Source of the DNA: Armatimonadota bacterium
Lineage (GTDB): Bacteria; Sysuimicrobiota; Sysuimicrobiia; Sysuimicrobiales; Kaftiobacteriaceae
DNA length: 64,000 nucleotides
Reading direction: 5' to 3'
NCBI GenBank assembly: GCA_031459765.1
Contig: JAVKHY010000004.1
Location: 62,001-126,000 of the forward strand
The translations under genes and the position numbers were made by a program. Below the pieces are notes generated by a model. The model was not told the origin of the DNA. It ran no database searches and saw only the letters and a program-made list of their open reading frames with translations. Numbering within the stretch: the stretch's first letter is position 1; each line of letters begins with the position of its first letter. Of the stretch, positions 41,004-49,614 are shown one piece after another.

Positions 41004-41432
41004 TTGACGCGGACTCATCGGCAGGCAGGCTTCACGCTCATCGAGCTACTCATCGTCATCGCCATCCTGGCCGTCCTGGCAGCGATCCTGATCCCCAACT
41101 TCGTCCGCTCCCGCGCCTCGGCCCTGCTGGCCACCTGCCAGCTCGACCTGCGCAATATTGCCTACGCCCTGGACATCTACTACAACGAGAATCAGGTCTA
41201 TCCCGATGCGTCCAACTGGCAGACGACCCTGGAGTCGGGGGGGTACATCCGTTCGGTCCCCCGGTCGCCCATCGACCGGGCGCCCTACGCCTACGCCACC
41301 AACGCCACTCGCACCAACTTCGTGCTCTCGGACGGTCCGAACAAGTACACCCAGGCCGGGGTGACGGGGTACGTGGTCTATACCCCGGTCGGAGGAGTTC
41401 TGGTAGGCGCCCCCTCCGTGCCCACTCCCTGA
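41004..41432 (+). CDS. Type IV pilin / GspG-like pseudopilin with TTG start
   Basis: 142-aa pilin. Very short leader (MTRTHRQAG) followed by the textbook prepilin motif FTLIELLIVIAILAVLAAILIPNF with Glu+5, then RSRASALLATCQLDLRNIAYALDIYYNENQVYP, the GspG/PilA pattern, and a small beta-rich domain. The only in-frame start compatible with a short leader is TTG 41004, preceded by GGCGGA; a low-efficiency start may keep it below the next pilin. Two pilin genes in tandem suggest gene duplication with divergence. Confidence 0.88.
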   Translation: MTRTHRQAGFTLIELLIVIAILAVLAAILIPNFVRSRASALLATCQLDLRNIAYALDIYYNENQVYPDASNWQTTLESGGYIRSVPRSPIDRAPYAYATNATRTNFVLSDGPNKYTQAGVTGYVVYTPVGGVLVGAPSVPTP

Positions 41433-41517
41433 GGGCAATTGGCCCGGGGAGGCCACAGGCCCGGAGGGCGGACAGGTCTAAAGGCTGGCGATGGTGGGCA
41501 GGATGTGCGGCAGAGAG

Positions 41518-41535
41518 AAACCCTGGCGAGGGTTT
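41518..41535 (+). other. Stable hairpin in the pilA leader
   Basis: AAACCCT (41518-41524) : AGGGTTT (41529-41535) closes a GGCG loop, 14 nt before the strong ribosome site GAGGAGG of pilA. Possibly an mRNA-stabilising 5' hairpin. Confidence 0.5.
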
Positions 41536-41562
41536 CACCTTCTGAGTAGAGGAGGAAAACAC

Positions 41563-41991
41563 ATGCTCCGGTTCTTCCACCGCAGACTGCGCAACGAGCG
41601 CGGCTTCACCCTGATCGAACTCCTGATCGTCGTCGCCATCATCGCCATTCTGGCGGCGATCCTGATCCCGAACTTCCTGCGGGCCCGCGCTCAGTCCCAG
41701 GTCTCGGCCTCCAAGGGCAACATGAAGAACATCGCCACCGCCCTGGAGAGCTACTTTGTGGACAACGGGTCGTATCCGACGACCCTGGCCCAGCTGGCGG
41801 CCGCGCCGCAGAACTACCTGCGGTCCACGCCGAACGATCCGTGCACCAACCAGCCGTATGTTTACACTCCCACAGGATCGCCGCCGCAGGACTACGCGCT
41901 AACCACGCCGGCGGGCTGGACCAGCAGTCCCTGCAACGCCATCGTGCCGAACGGCCTGACCTACACGCCTGGCGGCGGCCTGTCGCCGTAG
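41563..41991 (+). CDS. pilA: Major type IV pilin candidate
   Basis: 142-aa pilin from ATG 41563, with the best ribosome site of all pilin genes here (GAGGAGGAAAAC). Leader MLRFFHRRLRNERG, mature start FTLIELLIVVAIIAILAAILIPNFLRARAQSQ with Glu+5. The globular part ESYFVDNGSYPTTLAQLAAAPQNYLRS ends with two cysteines (DPCTNQPYVY and SSPCNAIVPN) that could form the D-region disulfide. A strong terminator follows immediately, consistent with an abundant monocistronic transcript. Confidence 0.92.
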   Translation: MLRFFHRRLRNERGFTLIELLIVVAIIAILAAILIPNFLRARAQSQVSASKGNMKNIATALESYFVDNGSYPTTLAQLAAAPQNYLRSTPNDPCTNQPYVYTPTGSPPQDYALTTPAGWTSSPCNAIVPNGLTYTPGGGLSP

Positions 41992-42021
41992 CCATCGCAC
42001 CAGGCCATCGTGCAACCGGAT

Positions 42022-42056
42022 GAGGGTGCGAGGGGCCCTGACCCCGTCGCACCCTC
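42022..42056 (+). terminator. Strong terminator after pilA
   Basis: GAGGGTGCGA (42022-42031) is the perfect complement of TCGCACCCTC (42047-42056), extended inward by GGGG/CCCC, 30 nt after the pilA stop and followed by GCCCTTTCC. It also rules out an earlier start of the next gene at 42010. Confidence 0.85.
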
Positions 42057-42075
42057 GCCCTTTCCAGGAGGGGCA

Positions 42076-42660
42076 GTGTCGAGATCCGATCTGCTGAGGT
42101 GGATCCGCGGGGCACTCCTCGGAGTCTGCGTGGCCGCCCTGCTTCCGGCGGGATCGAGGTTGGGCGAGGCCCTTGCCTCGGTAGGGAATGAGAAGGCGGC
42201 GGCTCAGGCCTACGAACGCGGGCTGGCTTTGCTGGCAACCGGCCGGCCGGATGAGGCGGCCGAGCTGTTCCGACGGGCGATCGTCCTAGTACCCGATGCC
42301 GTGGGGCCGCGCCGAAGTCTCGCCGACCTGCTGGCCCGTCAGGGGAAGACGGAGGCCGCCGTCGCACTGTACCGCTCCATCCTGGCTGCCTATCCTGCAG
42401 CCTACGAGCCGGCGTTCCTCCGGGAACGGGGGATCATCGAGTTCAGGGGCGGACGCCTTCACGAGGCTCGACGGGATTTTGTCCGGACCCTGGACCTCAA
42501 CCCTTCGGACTGGCTAGCCGCGTACTACCTTGGCCACACCTACGCCCGTCTCGGCGACCGCGACGCGGCCCGGCGCGAATGGCGGCGAGCAGTCATCTTG
42601 AACCCGCAGTTTCGGCAGGTCCATGCCAACCTTCGTGATCTTGGACCGCCACGACCCTAA
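42076..42660 (+). CDS. Membrane-anchored TPR protein
   Basis: 194 aa from GTG 42076, after AGGAGGGG. One N-terminal membrane segment (LLRWIRGALLGVCVAALLPAG) is followed by three to four TPR units (AAAQAYERGLALLATGRPDEAAELFRRAIVLVP, AAVALYRSILAAYP, GGRLHEARRDFVRTLDLNPSDWLAAYYLGHTYARLGDRDAARREWRRAVILNP). It overlaps the following Wzy-type gene by 38 bp, suggesting coupled expression. Probably a scaffold for the glycan or pilus proteins encoded around it (inference). Confidence 0.85.
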   Translation: MSRSDLLRWIRGALLGVCVAALLPAGSRLGEALASVGNEKAAAQAYERGLALLATGRPDEAAELFRRAIVLVPDAVGPRRSLADLLARQGKTEAAVALYRSILAAYPAAYEPAFLRERGIIEFRGGRLHEARRDFVRTLDLNPSDWLAAYYLGHTYARLGDRDAARREWRRAVILNPQFRQVHANLRDLGPPRP

Positions 42661-44068
42661 GGCGTCTCCGGCGCCTCCGGCCTCCGGCGGACGCCTCGAA
42701 GAGGCGATCTCCCTGTGGATCCGTGGCTTAGGAGTCACTCTGGCGATTGCCGTACCGCTCGCTGTCAACCCGTGGGCGCGGGACGCCTACAGTGCGATCA
42801 AGGCCCTGCTGATCTGGATCCTCACGCCGGCGATGCTGGTCGGGTGGGCTGCGGCCTATCTCGCCAAGAGGTCGCCTCGTTGGCGCTCGACCAGGCCGGA
42901 ACTCGCCGCCTGGCTCCTGGTGCTGGCGGCGCTGCTCACGACCGGCGTGACGGTGGACCCACGGCTGACGCTCTTCGGCGCCTCCGGCCGCCACGAGGGA
43001 CTCCTCACGGTGCTGGCGTATGTCGCCCTGTACTTCATCGCCGTGCACTTCTTCGCCGGTGGAGAGGGAATGCGGCTGCTCACCCGGTGCCTGGGAGTGG
43101 GGGCGGTCCTGGCTTCCGTCCACGCCGTCTTCCAGCTCGGCCTGGGGCCGCAGTTTTTCACAGAGGCCTACGTGTACGACTGGTATGCCTTTCCCCACCT
43201 GCCGAGGGTCTTCGGCACACTGGGGAGCCCGATCGCGCTGGGAGCGTATCTGAGCGTAGCCCTCCCCATGAGTATGGCGATGGCCGCTGCGACGTCTGGC
43301 GCCAGGAGGATCATCTGGTCCGGGGCGCTGGTCATGATGGCGGTAGCCCTGGCCTCTACGTCTACGCGGGCCGCGTGGGGCGGGACCGCGGCAGGAGTTG
43401 TTCTGCTCTTCCTGCTGCTTCGACGGACGCCGGGCGCGCGGACGGTGGCGCTTTCCGCCGTCCTGGCCGCCGTCGTCTCGGGTGGAGCTCTCCTGGTGGC
43501 GACGGGTACGCCGACGCCCATCGTCGAGCGGGCCGCCGCCGCCGCGGACCCCGGTGCCGGCTCCTTCGCCCAGCGGATCTACATCTGGCGGCGCGTGATC
43601 GACCTCGTGCGGGCGAGACCGCTGTCGGGGTGGGGCCTCGAGACGCTGGGGGTGGTGTTCCCCTACGACCGCGCTTCTCTCGTGGAGGCCTTCGGGGTGA
43701 GGCCGGTGATCATCGACCGGGCGCACAACGACCTGCTGCAGGTTGCAGTGTCGATGGGTCTCGTGGGGGCCGTCGCCTACATCGCCCTCTGGGGCTCCGT
43801 CCTCTTCGCTGCCTGGCGGCTGTGCCGTACAGTCTCAGGTCCCGACCGCGTCCTTGCCTGCGGCTGGCTGGCCGCGCTGGCGGCTTATCTTATCCAGCTC
43901 CAGTTCTCGTTCAGTATCGTCGCGGTGGCGCCGCTGGTCTGGCTGCTGGCCGGCGCCGCCTGCGGGTGGGAGACGGCGGCAGGGAATGGTAGAGATCACG
44001 GGACGGGCAGGTACCGCATGGCGACGGGGAGCAGGATGGAGATCACGAGCAACCCCAGGAGCCAGTAG
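42623..44068 (+). CDS. O-antigen ligase/polymerase (Wzy_C) family membrane protein 1
   Basis: 481-aa polytopic membrane protein, about 11-12 hydrophobic segments. The periplasmic loop contains the Wzy/WaaL-type region SFAQRIYIWRRVIDLVRARPLSGWGLETLGVVFP...IIDRAHNDLLQVAVSMGLVGAVAYIALW, with the RAHNDLLQ histidine motif of the family. Members act as O-antigen polymerases, ligases or pilin oligosaccharyltransferases (PglL/TfpO). Close to pilA, it may glycosylate pilin; specificity cannot be told from sequence. Its last 73 bp overlap an antisense small gene. Confidence 0.85.
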   Translation: MPTFVILDRHDPKASPAPPASGGRLEEAISLWIRGLGVTLAIAVPLAVNPWARDAYSAIKALLIWILTPAMLVGWAAAYLAKRSPRWRSTRPELAAWLLVLAALLTTGVTVDPRLTLFGASGRHEGLLTVLAYVALYFIAVHFFAGGEGMRLLTRCLGVGAVLASVHAVFQLGLGPQFFTEAYVYDWYAFPHLPRVFGTLGSPIALGAYLSVALPMSMAMAAATSGARRIIWSGALVMMAVALASTSTRAAWGGTAAGVVLLFLLLRRTPGARTVALSAVLAAVVSGGALLVATGTPTPIVERAAAAADPGAGSFAQRIYIWRRVIDLVRARPLSGWGLETLGVVFPYDRASLVEAFGVRPVIIDRAHNDLLQVAVSMGLVGAVAYIALWGSVLFAAWRLCRTVSGPDRVLACGWLAALAAYLIQLQFSFSIVAVAPLVWLLAGAACGWETAAGNGRDHGTGRYRMATGSRMEITSNPRSQ

Positions 44069-44226
44069 AATTGGCGATCCATCTTGTCGTCCAGGCGGTT
44101 GAAGCGCGCTTCCAGCCTCTCGTCGAGCTGGCTGAGGCGCTGTTCCACGCCTCCCAGCCGGGCACTGATCTGATCGTAAGCCCCTTCCAGCCTGGCCAGA
44201 CGCGCTTCGATGGTCTCCACCGCCAT
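43996..44226 (-). CDS. Small coiled-coil protein with a C-terminal membrane anchor
   Basis: 76 aa from ATG at 44226, with ribosome site AGGAGGCCGAG directly upstream. Heptad-rich ETIEARLARLEGAYDQISARLGGVEQRLSQLDERLEARFNRLDDKMDRQ predicts a coiled coil, followed by one membrane segment FYWLLGLLVISILLPVAM. Antisense to, and overlapping, the last 73 bp of the Wzy-type gene. Similar short coiled-coil/TM proteins are common in high-GC bacteria and have no assigned function. Coding status is supported by its ribosome site and non-random composition. Confidence 0.7.
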   Translation of the reverse strand: MAVETIEARLARLEGAYDQISARLGGVEQRLSQLDERLEARFNRLDDKMDRQFYWLLGLLVISILLPVAMRYLPVP

Positions 44227-44351
44227 CTCGGCCTCCTGCCCTCCTGCGCCACCAACAGGGTACCACACCGCGGCCGCATTCCGGAGGATCCAGGCCGCGA
44301 CGCGCGACGCGCGTCCTGCCTGGACGGGCATATACGGAGCAGGGGTACAGG

Positions 44352-46493
44352 ATGACAGGGCTCGGGCAACCGGCAGTCAAGATGCCGCCCATGGCCGACA
44401 ACCTTACTACCCGCGTCGTCCCCGGGTGGCGCACGCGACAGTTCTCCGCGCGACTGGCCGCGCCGTGGTGGCTTGGTTCGGTCGTGACAGTTGCCGTTCT
44501 GTTCAGGCTGGCGATCGGCGACGGCGGCCGGGAGCCCTTCGGTCTGGCGATGGCGCAGATCACGGTCCTCCTGCTGCTGGCCCTTCTGGTGTGGACCGGA
44601 CGGGCGCGCCTGAGTCCCGCCGCCTGGAGCGGCCTCTTCATGCTCGCCGTTATGGCGGTCACGTCGCCGACGTCGGTCCGTCCCGAGGCCAGTGTGCGCC
44701 AGATCCTCCTCTGGGCAATGTACATTGGCATCGCGGTCACCACGGGCTCCACCCTGCTCACCCCTCAAGCCGCGCGTCGGGCGACCGACGCCCTCGTCGC
44801 CATCGCCGGCGCGCTCGTCCTCTACGGGCTGTTCATCTTCTGGGGTGCCGGCGATCCCCGGATGCGCTGGTACGCCACGTTCTACTGGCCCAACCCCTTC
44901 GCGGGGTTCCTGCTGCTGGTGGTTCCAGTCGAACTCCTGCGATGTCTGCGGGCGCGGGCCGCACGTGAGGCCCTGGCGCATGGAACGATGGCCGCGCTGC
45001 TCCTGGTCGCGCTGCTGTTCACGTATTCTCGCGGGGCCTGGCTGAGCCTGGCCGCGGTCCTCCCGGTGGTGGGGATCGTTCTCCGGCCTTCGTCGTGGTG
45101 GCAGGCTGCGCGCCGCCTGGCAGTGGTGGGCGCGGCGGTCGTTGCGGTCACGGTGGGTCTGGCGGGCGCAGCCGGCGCCCGCGCCACCGTCGCCGGCATC
45201 GCTGGGCGGGCATCGTCGACGGCGGATGTGGGCGACTACTCGATCCGGGGCAGGCTCCACTTCTGGCGGGCCGCCCTGGCGATCTTCCGGGATCACCCCG
45301 TCCTGGGGACGGGACCGGGGACCTTCGGCGCGGTACACGCGGCCTACCAGCGCGACTCCCGATACTACGCGCGTGACGCGCACAACTTCTACCTGCAGGC
45401 TGCGGCGGAGATGGGTATTCTTGGTTTCCTCTCCACGATCGCTGTGGTGGCAGGCATACTCCTGACGTGGCTCGGCAGTCTCGCCGTAACTCGGGGAACC
45501 GAGTCCTATGCCGTCGCTGTTGGGTTAGGGGTCGGCCTGATCGCGTTCTTCGCCCACAGCGCCGTGGACATGGACTGGATGTTCCCGGCCGCCCCGGCCG
45601 CAGCGTGGGCTTCGACGGGAATCCTCTCGGCGCTGGTCACCCGCGGTTCAGTCCCGACCTCCCGGCGCGTCAGACCCGGCGTCCTTGGGCTGAGGCTGGT
45701 CGTCGTGATCGGCCTTCTGCTGGCCGCGCTGGTCGCCCAGAGCATCTCCGTCGCCCACCGGAAGTTCGTGGACGGCCATTCCTTCGCCCGCCGTCATCAG
45801 TGGGACCGCGCCGTCCAGGCCTATCTGGCCGCGGCGCACTGGAACCCGCTGAACGCCGGCTACCACGCCGCCGCGGCGGTGGCTTTGATCCAGAGTGACC
45901 CCATCAATCCCGCGCCTGCCGAGACTCACCTCTGGCGGGCGATGGCCCTCGACTCCAGGAACGCCGCGCATCCTTTGGATCTGGCCCGCCTGATCCTGCA
46001 GAGCCACGGCGCAGAACGCAGGTACGCGGAGATAGAGGAACTCCTCCTGCGGTCGCTGTCACTGGATCCCGCGAACCGCCCGGATGCCTACCGTCTGCTG
46101 GCGTCCGTCTACCTCGCTCAGGGCCGGTCGGACGAGGCCGGGAAGGTCTATCGCCAAGCGGGTGAGCAGTACCTCGGCAAGGGGCTGTCCCAAGGCGTTC
46201 TGTATATGCTGCTCTGGCCGCAGGCGGCCTCGTTGCTCCAGGAGTGGGCGGTGTGGGAGGAGCGGCAGGGAGAGAGAGAGGTGGCAGAGACTGTCCTGCT
46301 ACGGTTGTTGCAGGAGGATCCCGCAAGGCTTCCCGCCTATTTGCAGCTCTCGACGCTCTACCGCCGGATGGGCCGGAGGGGAGCTGCCGAGCGAGTCGTT
46401 CTGCAGGGGCTGACTATCGTGCCCTCAGGCGAAGATCTCTGGGGAGGGTGGCAGGCTCTGTCAGGGAGACAGGCTCATACCCATGAACGGTGA
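44352..46493 (+). CDS. O-antigen ligase (Wzy_C) family protein 2 with C-terminal TPR region
   Basis: 713-aa membrane protein. About 10-12 hydrophobic segments up to residue 470 contain the family loop YSIRGRLHFWRAALAIFRDHPVLGTGPGTFGAVH...YYARDAHNFYLQAAAEMGILGF. A C-terminal domain of about 240 residues has TPR-like repeats (RRHQWDRAVQAYLAAAHWNPLNAGYHAAAAVALI, DAYRLLASVYLAQGRSDEAGKVYRQAGEQYL). The upstream unit has the same two modules as separate genes (42076 TPR, 42623 Wzy). Either polymerase/ligase for surface glycan or pilin oligosaccharyltransferase. Confidence 0.87.
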   Translation: MTGLGQPAVKMPPMADNLTTRVVPGWRTRQFSARLAAPWWLGSVVTVAVLFRLAIGDGGREPFGLAMAQITVLLLLALLVWTGRARLSPAAWSGLFMLAVMAVTSPTSVRPEASVRQILLWAMYIGIAVTTGSTLLTPQAARRATDALVAIAGALVLYGLFIFWGAGDPRMRWYATFYWPNPFAGFLLLVVPVELLRCLRARAAREALAHGTMAALLLVALLFTYSRGAWLSLAAVLPVVGIVLRPSSWWQAARRLAVVGAAVVAVTVGLAGAAGARATVAGIAGRASSTADVGDYSIRGRLHFWRAALAIFRDHPVLGTGPGTFGAVHAAYQRDSRYYARDAHNFYLQAAAEMGILGFLSTIAVVAGILLTWLGSLAVTRGTESYAVAVGLGVGLIAFFAHSAVDMDWMFPAAPAAAWASTGILSALVTRGSVPTSRRVRPGVLGLRLVVVIGLLLAALVAQSISVAHRKFVDGHSFARRHQWDRAVQAYLAAAHWNPLNAGYHAAAAVALIQSDPINPAPAETHLWRAMALDSRNAAHPLDLARLILQSHGAERRYAEIEELLLRSLSLDPANRPDAYRLLASVYLAQGRSDEAGKVYRQAGEQYLGKGLSQGVLYMLLWPQAASLLQEWAVWEERQGEREVAETVLLRLLQEDPARLPAYLQLSTLYRRMGRRGAAERVVLQGLTIVPSGEDLWGGWQALSGRQAHTHER

Positions 46494-47772
46494 CGCAGTT
46501 GCCGCCCCAAGTCCCCTGAAGACCATCGGTTCTGCGGCCGCGCTTCACAGGCGCGTCCTCGGCCACGCCGGAAGACTGCTTGCGGGGGATGCGGCGTCGC
46601 GCATTTTTTCGTTCGGGACGGCCGCGTACCTTGCACGCGTTGTTGGCGTAGAAGCTTTCGGACTGCTGACTTTCGCCCAGGTGCTCTTGGGGTATGTGGT
46701 GTTGGTCGCGGACTGGGGGCTGGGCACGTCGGGGGTACGCGAGATTGCCAGCACGCCATCGGATGCCCGCCGGATAGCCGTGGGAGTGACGGTCTTGCGG
46801 ACCATCCTGGCCGTGGGCGTCACGGCGGTGGCGCTCCCCGCCGCATGGTTTGGGACATGGGACGATCGAACCAGGGCGGTTGTAGGGATGACGCTCCTCG
46901 CAGCTATCCCGCTGGCGGCGATTCCCGACTTCGCCTTCCGCGGCGCGGAACGAATGACGGAAGCGGCTTTCATTGTCGCGCTGCTTCCCGGACTGATACT
47001 ACTTGGATCGGTACTCGTCGTTCACGGACCGAGAGATCTCCTCCTAGTTCCTGCGGTCCGGACCGGTGCCGCGATCTTGACGGCCACGATTAGTCTCGTA
47101 CTGGTCACGCAGGCAGCGCGTATGCCCCAGCGAATGTGGAGGTGGTCTTGGCATCGAGAGTACGGCGCCGCGCGCACCAGGCTACGCGCCGGCAGTATCC
47201 TGTTCGCGACGAACCTGGCAGTGTTGGCACACTCGAGTCTCGACGTGCTCTTCGTCCGTGCGTTGCTGGGAGATCATGCCGTCGGCCTTTACAGTGCCGC
47301 TTATCGAGTCATTCAGCTGCCTATGGGGGCGTTCTATGCTTTGACTGCCGCCGCGTTGCCCGTGCTGGTCAGGTTTCGCGAGCATCGCGTAGCGGTGGGG
47401 CATTGGCTAGTCGGTACCGCCGTCGCGGCGGGCGCGGTCATCGCCCTTTTCATATGGGGGCTCCGCGTCCACATCATCCGTCTTATTTACGGCGATCCCT
47501 ACCTTGACGCAGCCGGGGTACTGGGTATCCTCGCTGCCGCGGTATTGTTTGACTTCACTGTGGCCGTGAAAGGGACATCCTACATCGCGCGGGGCTGGGA
47601 GCGGTGGGCCCTGATTTGCGTGGGCATCGCGGTGGTCGTGAATGTTGCGGCCAACCTGATGCTGATACCGCGGCTGGGGTTGTCTGGTGCCGCTCTGTCC
47701 GCGATCATCTCATATGCGACGTTGCTCGGGAGCTATCTCGTGTGGCTCGACCGCAGGCTCGTCGCCAGATGA
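46483..47772 (+). CDS. Wzx-type polysaccharide flippase (MATE/MVF superfamily)
   Basis: 429 aa, about 12 hydrophobic segments. N-terminal GDAASRIFSFGTAAYLARVVGVEAFGLLTFAQVLLGYVVLVADWGLGTSGVREIA matches Wzx/RfbX-type O-unit translocases, which flip undecaprenyl-linked oligosaccharides. C-terminal PRLGLSGAALSAIISYATLLGSYLVWL is also typical. It starts inside the end of the previous gene and ends in an ATGA overlap with the methyltransferase gene. From here to about 51450 base composition is visibly less GC-rich than the flanks. Confidence 0.92.
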   Translation: MNGDAVAAPSPLKTIGSAAALHRRVLGHAGRLLAGDAASRIFSFGTAAYLARVVGVEAFGLLTFAQVLLGYVVLVADWGLGTSGVREIASTPSDARRIAVGVTVLRTILAVGVTAVALPAAWFGTWDDRTRAVVGMTLLAAIPLAAIPDFAFRGAERMTEAAFIVALLPGLILLGSVLVVHGPRDLLLVPAVRTGAAILTATISLVLVTQAARMPQRMWRWSWHREYGAARTRLRAGSILFATNLAVLAHSSLDVLFVRALLGDHAVGLYSAAYRVIQLPMGAFYALTAAALPVLVRFREHRVAVGHWLVGTAVAAGAVIALFIWGLRVHIIRLIYGDPYLDAAGVLGILAAAVLFDFTVAVKGTSYIARGWERWALICVGIAVVVNVAANLMLIPRLGLSGAALSAIISYATLLGSYLVWLDRRLVAR

Positions 47773-48503
47773 AAGCATACCGAGAACGGATTTACAGGCG
47801 TTACTTTTCCTCATCCTACGGCGAGGATAATCCGCTCCACGGGGCCGCGTACGAGGCCCGCCTGACCGCGTTGCGAGACCACCTACTGCGGTGGATTCCA
47901 GCGCACCGGGACTCCCGAATTGTTGACCTGGGGTGCGGGATCGGCTATGCGGTGGACATGCTTGCCCGCCAGGGGTACCGTCAGGTGGAAGGGATTGATG
48001 TGAGCGAGGAGCAGGTGGCGCTTGCCCAGGCGCGCGGGCTCCCGGTAAGAAAGGCGGATGCCTTCGACTTTTTAGCACCGCGTCGCGAGCAGTTCGACGC
48101 CATTTTGGCCCTCGATGTCATCGAGCATTTCGATCGGGACGAACTGCTACGATTCCTAGATCTCGTCGCGGCTGCCCTAAAGCCCGGCGGACGTGTCATT
48201 GTCAAAACACCCAATGCGAATGCACCGACCGCTGCGCGCGCCCGGTTCCGGGATCTTACCCATGAGCTCATCTTTACCGAGCACTCGCTGCGGACGGGAT
48301 TCGCGGTCGCGGGCCTCCGCACGCTGTCCGTCTTTGGCGAACGAATTCGCCCAGCCACAACGGCCGGGCTGATCCGGTGGCTGCTTGGCAGTGTCACACG
48401 TCTCGCGTGGCGATTGCTCCTTATTGGGGAACTCGGCCGTGAGGCGCTACGGATTCCCGTGGAGTTCAATCTGATCGCTGTAGCGGAGAAACCTGACCGG
48501 TGA
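47769..48503 (+). CDS. SAM-dependent methyltransferase
   Basis: 244-aa class I methyltransferase. Motif I is VDLGCGIGYAVDMLARQGYRQVEGIDVS (about residues 48-75), followed by DAILALDVIEHFDRDELLRFLDLVAAALKPGGRVIVKTPN. The latter pattern is that of UbiG/glycan-modifying methyltransferases found in polysaccharide clusters. ATG 47769 overlaps the flippase stop. Target is probably a sugar or lipid-linked glycan (inference from neighbours). Confidence 0.88.
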   Translation: MKAYRERIYRRYFSSSYGEDNPLHGAAYEARLTALRDHLLRWIPAHRDSRIVDLGCGIGYAVDMLARQGYRQVEGIDVSEEQVALAQARGLPVRKADAFDFLAPRREQFDAILALDVIEHFDRDELLRFLDLVAAALKPGGRVIVKTPNANAPTAARARFRDLTHELIFTEHSLRTGFAVAGLRTLSVFGERIRPATTAGLIRWLLGSVTRLAWRLLLIGELGREALRIPVEFNLIAVAEKPDR

Positions 48504-48507
48504 GTGT

Positions 48508-49614
48508 GTGATTCGGGTATTGTTTGTTCTCCCCAATCTCCAGGGTGGAGGGGCGGAGCGGGTTGCGCTGGATCTGGTCCGCCATCTTGACCGCCGAGAC
48601 TTCCGTCCCTGTTTCTTTCTCCTCAAAGACGAGGGGCAGTTACGGGACAGTGTTCCTGATGATGTTCCGGTGCGCGCCGGGAATCCGCGACGCAGGCTGT
48701 GTGAGCAACTGCCGTGGCTGCTGAGCGCCATCATGGACGAAGCCCGGAGGAATGATGTGGTTGTGGGGGCCCTGGAGCTGGATGCCACTTTCGCGGCGTG
48801 TGCGGCAGCTCGAGTCGCACGGCGCCCCTTTGTGGCGTGGGTGCATACCGTTTTGGATCGGTTCCTAGAAGAAAAGGCCGGCCGTCTACGGGCGGTGGCG
48901 ACAAGGCTCTTGTATCCAAGGTTTCCCGTGGTCGTTGTCCCGTCGGCCGCAGTAGGCGCCTCTTTGCGTCGACGCGCTCGCGTCTCCGAGGGACGCATTG
49001 TCGAGATTCCGAACCTTCTTGATCTGGATCGGGTGACAAGGCTTGCGGCCGAGCCCGTTGCGCTGGACCTAAATGACGCAGCAACAGTAGTGGCGGTCGG
49101 AAGACTCGACTTTCAGAAGGGATTCGACCTGCTGCTGGAGGCCCACGCGCGGCTTCGGCGCCGCGGCATAGAACATCGGCTTGTTATCGTTGGCGAAGGC
49201 CCGAACCGTCGGGACCTGGAGCTGAAGGCCGCAACGCTTGGAGTGGCAGACTCCGTAATCTTCCCGGGCTTCCTGAAAAACCCGTATCCGTTGATGCAAG
49301 CGGCCCGCGTCTTCGTCCTGTCATCACGCTTTGAGGGATTCGGGATGGCTTTGCTTGAGGCCCTGGCCCTGAGTGTCCCCGTTGTGTCCACCGATTGCGG
49401 GGCGGGACCCCGCGAGATCCTGGCAGATGGGCGTTTCGGGCGTCTGGTTCCCCCCGAGGATCCCGAGGCGCTGGCCAGGGCCATCGAAGAAGCGCTACGC
49501 GAAAATGCCGGCGATGAGGCCGCCCGAAGGAGCCGGATGCAGCGGGTTCTGGAGTTCGTCCCCGATCGCATTGTGCCGCGATGGGAAGCCCTCTTTCGGC
49601 AGCTCGTATCGTGA
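48508..49614 (+). CDS. Glycosyltransferase family 4 protein
   Basis: 368-aa GT-B fold glycosyltransferase. N-terminal VLPNLQGGGAERVALDLVRHL is the GT4 start signature; the donor-binding half has VAVGRLDFQKGFDLLLEAHARL, VIVGEGPNRRDLE and the EX7E motif in SSRFEGFGMALLEALALSVPVVSTDCGAGPREI. GTG start 4 bp after the methyltransferase gene; its stop overlaps the next GTG start. Acceptor and sugar not readable. Confidence 0.93.
   Translation: MIRVLFVLPNLQGGGAERVALDLVRHLDRRDFRPCFFLLKDEGQLRDSVPDDVPVRAGNPRRRLCEQLPWLLSAIMDEARRNDVVVGALELDATFAACAAARVARRPFVAWVHTVLDRFLEEKAGRLRAVATRLLYPRFPVVVVPSAAVGASLRRRARVSEGRIVEIPNLLDLDRVTRLAAEPVALDLNDAATVVAVGRLDFQKGFDLLLEAHARLRRRGIEHRLVIVGEGPNRRDLELKAATLGVADSVIFPGFLKNPYPLMQAARVFVLSSRFEGFGMALLEALALSVPVVSTDCGAGPREILADGRFGRLVPPEDPEALARAIEEALRENAGDEAARRSRMQRVLEFVPDRIVPRWEALFRQLVS

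Noticed and set aside
41433-41562. Second c-di-GMP riboswitch in the pilA leader
   Set aside because: I looked for the GEMM-I blocks (GGCAAACC, GCGCAAAGC, AGCCGGG) and found none; only a simple hairpin and a ribosome site are present.
42010-42075. Upstream start for the membrane TPR protein
   Set aside because: The codons fall inside the perfect terminator hairpin after pilA (42022-42056).
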